Below, piece after piece: positions 33,727-40,922 of a stretch of DNA of 64,000 nucleotides. The first letter of the stretch is position 1, and every line of letters begins with the position of its first letter. Source of the DNA: an uncultured Lachnospiraceae bacterium (GTDB taxonomy: Bacteria > Bacillota > Clostridia > Lachnospirales > Lachnospiraceae); the NCBI GenBank assembly GCA_947164605.1, contig CAMUXE010000005.1, positions 62,001-126,000 of the forward strand, written 5' to 3'. The notes below the pieces were generated by a model that was given only the letters and a program-made list of their open reading frames with translations, did no database searches and had not been told where the DNA came from. Position numbers and translations under genes: made by a program.

Positions 33727-34818
33727 AAAATATTTTTTAACATATGGATTTTTATAAGCTCTTATTCCAAGTATCAAGAAACTTATAAGAGAAAAATGCC
33801 CCTTCATATCAAGATCCATCTCAAGAATCTGATTTTCAAAATCAGGAATCATTTTCATATCAATACCTACTATACCATAAATAGCCGCAAGATACACAGC
33901 TATATTTCCGGTCATGCTTATATCTCCAGTTCCGTAAATGCCCTCAATCTTGCATTTTCTCGGTTTCAAAATACGCAAAAGCTTCTTGAAGCAATCATAG
34001 AGAAAAGCTATAAGTTCCCTCAAATCTGGATCGCTAGCTTTTTTATATAAGCTCTCAGACTTTTCTTTAAAGAAGACAAGCTTGTCCTTGGCCTTTTTGG
34101 CCTGATCTTTAAATTCTTTTATCTTATCCAGAAGCTTATAATACAGGCTTACCAGCTTAAAACCAAGTTTTTTAAAGAAGGAGTTCTCATTCTTATCATT
34201 CTTATTTTCTTCTTGATTCTCCTGCTTATCTCCTTGCTCCGCACTCTCCTGATTGTCAGCTTGCTCTTTATCATCTGAAGCATAATTTCTCTCGGCCTCA
34301 ATTTGATTTACTGTCTCAATCTGAATCTCAGCCTCAGTTTGATTCTCTATCTCATCTTGACTCTCAGCCTCATCTTGACTCTCAGCCTCAGTTTGGCTCT
34401 CTGTCTTATTTTCAGGTTTTAAGTCTTGCTCTGCGTCATCTTTGTTAAATATGTTCTTTTCCTTTTTATGCTGACCTTTATTTTTTTCTGAGCTCTTCTT
34501 GCCCTTAGTTTTCTTCAAATTCTTATCAGATTTTCCATGCCTGTCAGATTCTGAATCCTCATCATCTCCATTTAGATCAAAAACCTTAAAAAATAGAATT
34601 TTTGCGTGAGCTCCAAGGCCTTCCTTGTCAGATATATAGGCCTTTGCAGAAAAAATCGAGCAAAGAAAGCTCAATTTTGCCCTAGCCTCATATCTTCCCT
34701 CATGCACATAGCCAGTCAAGCGATAATGAATTGGTGCAAAGAGGACAAGTCCTATCAGCAAAAGAAGAAGTCCAAGAATGGCGGCTATAACAATAGCGAT
34801 AATTTTTAAAACAATCAC
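33718..34818 (-). CDS. DUF2953 domain protein with acidic low-complexity insert
   Basis: 366 residues. N-terminal membrane segment (about 3-27, IAIVIAAILGLLLLLIGLVLF), then FAPIHYRLTGYVHEGRYEARAKLSFL, the DUF2953 opening. Residues about 115-215 are a polar insert of Glu/Gln/Asn/Thr/Ala repeats (NQTEAEIQIETVNQIEAE). A helical linker follows and the C-terminal part GTGDISMTGNIAVYLAAIYG ... FLILGIRAYKNPYVKKYF is the DUF2953 end. YtfI of Bacillus is the counterpart. Its ATG overlaps the stop of the preceding gene (ATGA). Confidence 0.88.
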   Translation of the reverse strand: MIVLKIIAIVIAAILGLLLLLIGLVLFAPIHYRLTGYVHEGRYEARAKLSFLCSIFSAKAYISDKEGLGAHAKILFFKVFDLNGDDEDSESDRHGKSDKNLKKTKGKKSSEKNKGQHKKEKNIFNKDDAEQDLKPENKTESQTEAESQDEAESQDEIENQTEAEIQIETVNQIEAERNYASDDKEQADNQESAEQGDKQENQEENKNDKNENSFFKKLGFKLVSLYYKLLDKIKEFKDQAKKAKDKLVFFKEKSESLYKKASDPDLRELIAFLYDCFKKLLRILKPRKCKIEGIYGTGDISMTGNIAVYLAAIYGIVGIDMKMIPDFENQILEMDLDMKGHFSLISFLILGIRAYKNPYVKKYFLD

Positions 34819-35174
34819 TGAGCCACCTCCCTATCTTTGCCAAAATCAAGGTAGGCTGGGATGTCAAAAGCCTGGGTCTTACTATAGACCTCATCAACTA
34901 TAGTTCTGACCAGTTCAAAGGCTTCATCCCTTCCCTTAGCAATTCCAACCACATAGAGAGGATAAGACTTAAGATAATGCCTCATGCCTTTCTGTCTCAG
35001 ATAAGACATCGGACTAATATCGAGCAAGGTCTTATCATTGTTAGGAAGCGTTATAAGATAGAGATTATCCGCTTTTCCCTTGCTCAAAAATCGAAGATGG
35101 AAGCGGGTTTTAATCCTTGAAGCCTCAGGACCCTTATATAGTTTTTTATACCATCTTAGTATCCCATGATTCAT
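34815..35174 (-). CDS. Hypothetical protein coupled to DUF2953
   Basis: 119 residues, basic, not recognised; no signal, no membrane segment. Reads like a compact alpha/beta protein (RFHLRFLSKGKADNLYLITL, YPLYVVGIAKGRDEAFELVRTIVDEVYSK). The stop overlaps the DUF2953 start by four bases, so the two are translationally coupled and probably act together. Upstream region carries a 22-bp imperfect direct repeat. Confidence 0.75.
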   Translation of the reverse strand: MNHGILRWYKKLYKGPEASRIKTRFHLRFLSKGKADNLYLITLPNNDKTLLDISPMSYLRQKGMRHYLKSYPLYVVGIAKGRDEAFELVRTIVDEVYSKTQAFDIPAYLDFGKDREVAQ

Positions 35175-35202
35175 CTCAAATATCCCTAATAAACACTTTA
35201 TT

Positions 35203-35253
35203 TTTAATATTGCAAAGTAATCACTATGTTCTTTAAAGTTCCAAAGTAATCGC
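35203..35253. repeat. Two 22-bp imperfect direct repeats upstream of the 34815-35174 gene
   Basis: TTTAATATTGCAAAGTAATC at 35203-35222 (continuing AC) and TTTAAAGTTCCAAAGTAATC at 35232-35251 (continuing GC), centres 29 bases apart, with CAAAGTAATC identical. Position between two genes read leftwards suggests tandem protein-binding sites or a slippage relic. Confidence 0.65.
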
Positions 35254-35286
35254 TTTATTCCTTAATGTAAAATGTAATTAAAATTC

Positions 35287-36663
35287 CTACTGCTGATCCA
35301 TAATAGACTTTAACAAGTCTACAACTGCCGCTTTTTCAGCCTCATCACTGCACTGAATAAGCGAAAAATTAATATAGTTTTGAATATCATCAACCTTGTT
35401 AAAGAAAATAGGCAACTGGGCAAAAACAGCCGACATAATGGCCCTTCTCTCATACTGATTCTTTGATTCAAACATAGTTTTAAAGTCATCAATCAAATCC
35501 TGACATGCCTTTTCAACATAAGCATTGTCCGAGATTTCATTGCGCTTTGGATCTGTATTTAATGTGGCAAATGTCGAATCTGTCTGAAGTAATGAAACCT
35601 TATAAAGGGTCTCAAAAGCTGAAATCAGGTCTGTAAGTCCCTTTTCTTCAGCTAAAGCCTTTGCATCATCAAGAGCATAGGATCCTGACTCAATAGAAAC
35701 ATTGATTCTCTCCTGACTTCCCTCCAATAAGACAAACTTATCAAGAAGAGACTCATCGATTTCTTCTCTGCTCAAAGCAGATTTCAAAGTAGCTTCAATA
35801 ATCTCCTTAGAAATTTCAGACTCGGCATCATCAACCTGAGCAAGAAGAGCAATTGTGTAGAGATCATTGATAAGCATAGTTAGAAGAACATAGTCATCAG
35901 AGAGCTCTATCAGTCTGTCAGACACAGTTTTTGATTCAGCACTAAGACCCGCAAACTCTTCCTCTCCAATCTTGTCATAGTCTACAGCAGACAATTTTTC
36001 AAGCAAGCTTACACATTCAGGAATCAATGTCTCATAGCCTTCAGGTTTCTTAATGCTAGCAGAACTTCTGATAGAGTCAGACATGTCATCTATAGTTCCA
36101 ATATTTGCTCCGCGATAGAGAGTATATGCATCTCTCAGGTACTCGTAGAACTTATTTCTAGAGAGTCTCATTGGCAACTGGCCAACAACCTCTGAAATCT
36201 TGCTTCTAATAACTGTATTATCCTTATCAGAAAGGATATAGTGCATAAGATCATTTGTGAAATAATTCTGATAATAGTTCTCTACATCAGAATAGTCTTT
36301 AAATCTGTACTCCACCCTGTTAAATACATACTCATATACTGACAGATTCTCAACATACTGAACTATAACCAACATATTGCTGGTTATCTGATTTCTCAGA
36401 TTCTCAATCGCTGACAGGTCAACTGACTGCTTCTTGATTATATTATCCAGGATCTTGTTAAAGCTTTCATAGGAGTTTATAAAAATTGAAGACTTATCGT
36501 CGCTATCCTTGACCATATCAACCAGTGAGTAGTAATTCATAGACAATTTTAAGAAAGCAAGTGACTTATAATTTTCTGCCAGTCTTCTATAATACTCAGG
36601 CAGATTCTTATCTAAATCCTTTTTCTTTCCAATCTGTGACGCAACATAAGTAAGTTCTTTCAT
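35287..36663 (-). CDS. Hypothetical helical protein
   Basis: About 458 residues, acidic, predicted almost wholly alpha-helical (long runs with heptad-like Leu/Ile spacing, for example SAIENLRNQITSNMLVIVQY and KIGEEEFAGLSAESKTVSD). No signal, membrane segment, Cys pair or nucleotide-binding motif. Not recognised. Start ATG 36663 has GGAGG five bases upstream. It follows the terminator at 36740-36773 and so should have its own promoter, which I could not identify. Confidence 0.75.
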   Translation of the reverse strand: MKELTYVASQIGKKKDLDKNLPEYYRRLAENYKSLAFLKLSMNYYSLVDMVKDSDDKSSIFINSYESFNKILDNIIKKQSVDLSAIENLRNQITSNMLVIVQYVENLSVYEYVFNRVEYRFKDYSDVENYYQNYFTNDLMHYILSDKDNTVIRSKISEVVGQLPMRLSRNKFYEYLRDAYTLYRGANIGTIDDMSDSIRSSASIKKPEGYETLIPECVSLLEKLSAVDYDKIGEEEFAGLSAESKTVSDRLIELSDDYVLLTMLINDLYTIALLAQVDDAESEISKEIIEATLKSALSREEIDESLLDKFVLLEGSQERINVSIESGSYALDDAKALAEEKGLTDLISAFETLYKVSLLQTDSTFATLNTDPKRNEISDNAYVEKACQDLIDDFKTMFESKNQYERRAIMSAVFAQLPIFFNKVDDIQNYINFSLIQCSDEAEKAAVVDLLKSIMDQQ

Positions 36664-36739
36664 CATAACCTCCATGCATGTAATCCTTAGCACAAGCCTT
36701 TTATAACATGCAAAATATTCATTCTCTAATAATACAAAA

Positions 36740-36773
36740 GTCCACCATCAAAAGCAAGTTTTTGATGGTGGAC
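36740..36773 (-). terminator. Strong terminator after the leucine-rich-repeat gene
   Basis: Perfect 14-bp stem GTCCACCATCAAAA / TTTTGATGGTGGAC (36740-36753 with 36760-36773), six-base loop, followed on the minus strand by TTTTGTATTATT. Confidence 0.88.
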
Positions 36774-36801
36774 ATCTTAATATTCAACTTAAGAAATTAA
36801 A

Positions 36802-37116
36802 TTATAGATTGTAACAACCCTGAAAAGCAGTCGACGCAACACTGACATTAGGTCCGTAGTCTATGGTCTTAAGATTGATACAGTCAATAAAGGCTTCTTC
36901 ATCAATCTTATTCAATGACTTTGGGCAAACTACTTCTACCAAATTAACGCAGCTTTCAAAAGCATTCGGTCCTATTTCCTTAACTCCTTCTGGAAGCACA
37001 ATTTTTACAATATCATTTCGATTTGCAAAGACCTCATCTGAGATATAAGAAAAATCGCTCATATCTATTTCTTTAACTGTTCTGTTATAAAGATAAACTC
37101 TAATTCTTCTACGCAT
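36802..37116 (-). CDS. Short BspA-type leucine-rich-repeat protein
   Basis: About 104 residues. Contains LRR_5-like units of about 23 residues: IVKIVLPEGVKEIGPNAFESC and LVEVVCPKSLNKIDEEAFIDC, then LKTIDYGPNVSVASTAFQGC. Such repeats are common on large surface proteins, but this one is tiny, lacks a signal peptide and has no anchor, so it is probably cytoplasmic. ATG 37116 has GAGGAG seven bases upstream. Begins 16 bases after the transglycosylase stop and is ended by the terminator at 36740-36773. Confidence 0.85.
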   Translation of the reverse strand: MRRRIRVYLYNRTVKEIDMSDFSYISDEVFANRNDIVKIVLPEGVKEIGPNAFESCVNLVEVVCPKSLNKIDEEAFIDCINLKTIDYGPNVSVASTAFQGCYNL

Positions 37117-37132
37117 AATACTACTCCTCACA

Positions 37133-37999
37133 TTATATCTGTATAATTCTTTCTGCTGTTAATTCAGATGCCCTTCTTGCCATCTCGTACGCTACGCTCG
37201 CTGGGCTATCCAAGTGATTGGAGTCTTCTTTCTCGCTAGTCTCGTCTACATGCTGATCTAAAAGATCAAGAATGGTGTCCATAAAATACATGTAGTTGTC
37301 AAAACTAAGTAAGGGACTTTCTTCCTCTGCATTCAACTTATACTGTTTAAGGACATCCTGTGGAGAATCCGCAAAAGAATGAACATATTCTTTTTTTGTT
37401 ACTCTTCCATTTCCACTGCCCTCAAAACTCAGGTCTGGAACCGACACATTAGCCGCTGATAAATCTGTAGCTTTTGCGTCAGCAATTGTTTTTGAATCAC
37501 TTTCAAGTGCTCCACCTAAGATGTCATTGATACGGCTTATATAGGCCAAGGTCTCCGAATATGGAGGCACTCCGCCGTATTTTTCCACCGCTCCGGCTCC
37601 TGCATTATAACCTGCCAGGGCCAATGTCACATCCCCATTGTAGTCATCTAGCAACCAGGAAAGCATCTGAGCTCCCCCTGCTATTGACTGAGCTGGATCA
37701 AAAGGATCGGTAACACCATAGGATTCTGCAGTCTGTGGCATAAGTTGCATAATCCCCTGTGCACCAGCACTTGAAACAGCATTTGTATCAAAGCCAGATT
37801 CAGCTTCTGCAACAGCTTTTAAAAGGTTAACATCAACGCCATACTGGCTTGCAGCCTCATTGAAGATATCCTCCAAAGAATAGGCCGATAATTCTTTATC
37901 TAAAACCTTACTAAAAGTCTCTGAGTCAGAATTCTGACTAGAATTTTGAACCAAATATTGATTTCCATCCAAAATCTTAATTGGGCTTACAATATTCAT
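37133..37999 (-). CDS. Lytic transglycosylase (SLT domain) without signal peptide
   Basis: Peptidoglycan-cleaving domain of the Slt/goose-lysozyme type. About 288 residues. SLT domain at about 43-155: AVAEAESGFDTNAVSSAGAQ with catalytic Glu 67, GIMQLMPQTAESYGV, LALAGYNAGAGAVEKYGG and ETLAYISRI. The N-terminus (MNIVSPIKILDGNQYLVQNS) has no hydrophobic core, so Sec export is unlikely; similar proteins in motile clostridia are suspected to use the flagellar export route. ATG 37999 has GGAGGG upstream. The C-terminal 120 residues are not recognised. Confidence 0.9.
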   Translation of the reverse strand: MNIVSPIKILDGNQYLVQNSSQNSDSETFSKVLDKELSAYSLEDIFNEAASQYGVDVNLLKAVAEAESGFDTNAVSSAGAQGIMQLMPQTAESYGVTDPFDPAQSIAGGAQMLSWLLDDYNGDVTLALAGYNAGAGAVEKYGGVPPYSETLAYISRINDILGGALESDSKTIADAKATDLSAANVSVPDLSFEGSGNGRVTKKEYVHSFADSPQDVLKQYKLNAEEESPLLSFDNYMYFMDTILDLLDQHVDETSEKEDSNHLDSPASVAYEMARRASELTAERIIQI

Positions 38000-38031
38000 T
38001 GTTATCCCTCCAAGGGTCAATATTTATATTA

Positions 38032-38060
38032 ATTATAGCTTTTTGGCCTCACTTAAGCAA
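38032..38060 (-). promoter_or_regulatory. Promoter for the transglycosylase-LRR unit
   Basis: Minus strand TTGCTT (38055-38060), 17-bp spacer, TATAAT (38032-38037). About 30 bases of leader before the transglycosylase start. Confidence 0.75.
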
Positions 38061-38116
38061 CTGTGTATTTGTAAATAAATTTTTAACACTTTTTTAACAT
38101 TTTTAAATCTTACTTT

Positions 38117-39613
38117 CTATTTTTCAAAGTATGCATCCAGTACAGCTTTCGCAACCTGCTGAGAGCCCGGCACTCCTGTATAGCCGCCCTCTAAGACAAC
38201 ACAAATGCTTATTTCAGGATCTTCGTAAGGTGCAAATCCAACAAACCAAGAATGAACCAGGTCACTTGAATCATCAAATTGTGCTGTACCTGTCTTGCCG
38301 GCCACATCATATGAGGCATATGTAAAGGCATATCCTGTTCCCTGAGTGACAACAGCTCTGGCGTACTCAGCTATTTTTTCAGCCTCTTCACTTGTGCAAA
38401 GTCTAGAGTATTCTGAAGGCGAGGTTTTGCTTATAACTGAACCAGAGCGACTTTGAATCTGAGTTACAAGATAAGGTCTCATCATTACGCCCTTATTGGC
38501 AATTGCTGAAATAAGCATTAGATTATGAATAGGACTTATCATGGTATTGCCTTGGCCAATTCCTGTCTCCATAGCTTCACTGATGCTCGAATCTTCATCG
38601 AGAGTAAAGCTAGATACTCCTGCATCCATATTAATCTCTATCTTTTTATTAAAGAGGGCTGTCTGGCAGAGTTTTTTAAACTTTTCCCTGTCAAGGCCTG
38701 CCCCTAAGGTCGCATATGCTGAGTTGCAGGAATTTGCGAATGCATCCAACAAGCTTTCCTTGCCATGTACTTCATTGTTATAGCAAGGTATGGTAGTTCC
38801 CATTGGCAAACTGGCCTTTCCCTGACATATATAGCTAAATGAGTCATAATCAGGATTTTCGCGCATATACTCAAGTGTGGTTAGAATCTTAAAAGTCGAA
38901 CCAGGAGAGTAAAGTCCCTGTGTTGCTCGATTAATAAGAACTGAATCCTTTGATTCATAACTAGTCCATGTATCATACATCACACTAGCCTGATTAGGAT
39001 CATAATCAGGCTTTGAAACCATACAATATATCTGGCCAGTCTTAGGGTTCATTGCTATCACAGCCCCCTTATTTGTTCCAAGAGCATTATATGCAGCCTT
39101 TTGCAAACTTGGTCTTAGGCTGGTCACAACATCTCTGCCCTGAGGTTTAGAAGCACTCAAATCATAAGAAATCTCATCCAAAAGATTGCCCGATGTGCTG
39201 ATAAGGGAGTAGTCTGCAATTCTCTCAACACCTGTCTTTAGATACTTTGAACCAACGACATGGCAATAAAGGCTAGCATAAGGGTATTCTCTTACATCCG
39301 CTCCATTATCGTCGCTCACTGTCTGAGCCAAAACCTGGCCGTCTGCTGAGAGAATTCTTCCTCTTTCAACCTTAGCTTCCATCAAATCGATAAGTTTATT
39401 GTAAGGATTGTTAACAATATTACCTGCCTTAAATAAAGAAAAATTGACAATATAGACGCACATAAAAAAAAATAAAGCTATAAACATGAATGATATGAGA
39501 TTTGTCTCTCTATTCCTGCTTGCCTTGTTTTTCTTGGCGCCTATATCAAAATCTTCCATTTCATCTTGCAGGTTTCGACTTGTGTTCAGTTTTAATTTTT
39601 TTCTTTTCAACAT
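38117..39613 (-). CDS. pbpA: Class B penicillin-binding protein (PbpA/FtsI-type transpeptidase)
   Basis: D,D-transpeptidase partner of the FtsW/RodA-like polymerase encoded just upstream. 498 residues from ATG 39613. Membrane anchor at about 40-60, then ERGRILSADGQVLAQT; SxxK motif STFK at 239-242, SxN in NSCNSAY, KTG in AGKTGTAQFD. Small size without PASTA domains resembles actinobacterial PbpA. Start is uncertain: an alternative ATG at 39559 follows the upstream stop by one base (TGA-A-ATG), while the ATG used here has GAGGC upstream and overlaps by 53 bases. Last gene of the DUF815-ruvAB unit. Confidence 0.92.
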   Translation of the reverse strand: MLKRKKLKLNTSRNLQDEMEDFDIGAKKNKASRNRETNLISFMFIALFFFMCVYIVNFSLFKAGNIVNNPYNKLIDLMEAKVERGRILSADGQVLAQTVSDDNGADVREYPYASLYCHVVGSKYLKTGVERIADYSLISTSGNLLDEISYDLSASKPQGRDVVTSLRPSLQKAAYNALGTNKGAVIAMNPKTGQIYCMVSKPDYDPNQASVMYDTWTSYESKDSVLINRATQGLYSPGSTFKILTTLEYMRENPDYDSFSYICQGKASLPMGTTIPCYNNEVHGKESLLDAFANSCNSAYATLGAGLDREKFKKLCQTALFNKKIEINMDAGVSSFTLDEDSSISEAMETGIGQGNTMISPIHNLMLISAIANKGVMMRPYLVTQIQSRSGSVISKTSPSEYSRLCTSEEAEKIAEYARAVVTQGTGYAFTYASYDVAGKTGTAQFDDSSDLVHSWFVGFAPYEDPEISICVVLEGGYTGVPGSQQVAKAVLDAYFEK

Positions 39614-40922
39614 CGCTAACTGCCTCTTCGTGTCTCATATTGTACATTCCATTGACCAAAGCTACTATACAGATTGAGCTTAGAAGAGAACTTCCACCGT
39701 ATGACACAAAAGGAAGTGTCACTCCAGTCATTGGAATCATTTTCATTGCGCCACCTATGGTCAGAAAAACTTGAAAGCCATAACTAGATCCAAGTCCCAC
39801 AGCCACAAGTCTGTAGAACAAGGTCCTGCATCTTGACGCAATATTCATAATTAGAATTAAATTATTTAGACATATCAAAATCAAAGCAAGGACAAATATT
39901 ACGCCAAATTCCTCAGCTAAACAAGAAAACATAAAATCCTTATATGCAACTGGAATTGCAGTTGGCATGCCCTGATTAAGGCCCATACCAAACCAGGAAC
40001 CCATTCCCACAGCAAAGAGAGATTGGCATATTTGATATCCTATACCGTCTATTCTAGACCAGGGATCCAAAAAAATCTCAACTCTCTGTCTCACATGACT
40101 AAAGATTTTATAAGCCAGGACTGAAGCCAAGCTTCCTGCCCCAAGGCTAGCAAAAACATAGGTCAACTTGTGAGTAGCGCAGAAAATCATCATTACATAG
40201 ATAACAAAGAGAATAAGGGCTGTTCCTAAGTCTTTTGATACTACAAGAATCAGGACATGGGCAATTGCAAGGATTGTAACCTTTGCAACCTGCCTGAAAC
40301 TTGTATCTTTATTAAACATAGATGCTATAAAAAGGCAGAATAGTATCTTTACAAATTCGCCAGGCTGAACCGAAACCGGTCCCAATTCAAGAACCAGATT
40401 TGCTCCAAATACTCTTGACGAAAAGAGAACCAGTATCAAAAGGAGCAGTCCTAAAGCAGCATAAATCAGGCCAAAATTTCTAAAACTCTTAACCTTTTTG
40501 AAAATCCATGGAATCAAAAATGTCGCCCCTGTTCCAAGCATAGCAATAAAAAACTGTTTGAGAGCAGCATCATAGTCAATTCTTGCAATCATAATAAAGC
40601 CGACAGCCATGAGAAAGCACATATTGTGAGTCAAGAGTCTTGAGGCCTTAGGATAAAAAAGCTTGTAAAAAAGAATTGTGGCAAGAAAATAAAAGAGCTC
40701 GCTCACATAGAGAATAGCATACCTGCTATCAAGGTCATTGCAGAGCCAAAGTATAAAAAAGCCAAGGAAGTGGACCCCTATAAGCATTGTAATCTGAACC
40801 GCATGCAGATGCTTTCTTTTGGCTTCATCACTTATAACAGCTGCTCTATACGAAGCTGCAGTATAGAAGGCAATCATAAATATAAATATATATTTTGATA
40901 TCTCAAAAAATATGGATTGCAT
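39561..40922 (-). CDS. FtsW/RodA/SpoVE-family glycan polymerase
   Basis: SEDS membrane glycosyltransferase that polymerises lipid II. About 453 residues with ten or more membrane helices. Family marks: VQPGEFVKILFCLFIASMF, VVSKDLGTALILFVIYVMMI (conserved D-L-G-T), GSWFGMGLNQGMPTAIPVAY followed by DFMFSCLAEEFG, and TGVTLPFVSYGGSS near the end. Whether it serves division, elongation or sporulation cannot be told from sequence alone. ATG 40922 has AGGAG seven bases upstream and overlaps the U32 stop; coupled to pbpA. Confidence 0.93.
   Translation of the reverse strand: MQSIFFEISKYIFIFMIAFYTAASYRAAVISDEAKRKHLHAVQITMLIGVHFLGFFILWLCNDLDSRYAILYVSELFYFLATILFYKLFYPKASRLLTHNMCFLMAVGFIMIARIDYDAALKQFFIAMLGTGATFLIPWIFKKVKSFRNFGLIYAALGLLLLILVLFSSRVFGANLVLELGPVSVQPGEFVKILFCLFIASMFNKDTSFRQVAKVTILAIAHVLILVVSKDLGTALILFVIYVMMIFCATHKLTYVFASLGAGSLASVLAYKIFSHVRQRVEIFLDPWSRIDGIGYQICQSLFAVGMGSWFGMGLNQGMPTAIPVAYKDFMFSCLAEEFGVIFVLALILICLNNLILIMNIASRCRTLFYRLVAVGLGSSYGFQVFLTIGGAMKMIPMTGVTLPFVSYGGSSLLSSICIVALVNGMYNMRHEEAVSDVEKKKIKTEHKSKPAR

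Noticed and set aside
35203-35253. CRISPR remnant from two 22-bp repeats
   Set aside because: Only two imperfect copies with a 7-base gap and no cas genes.
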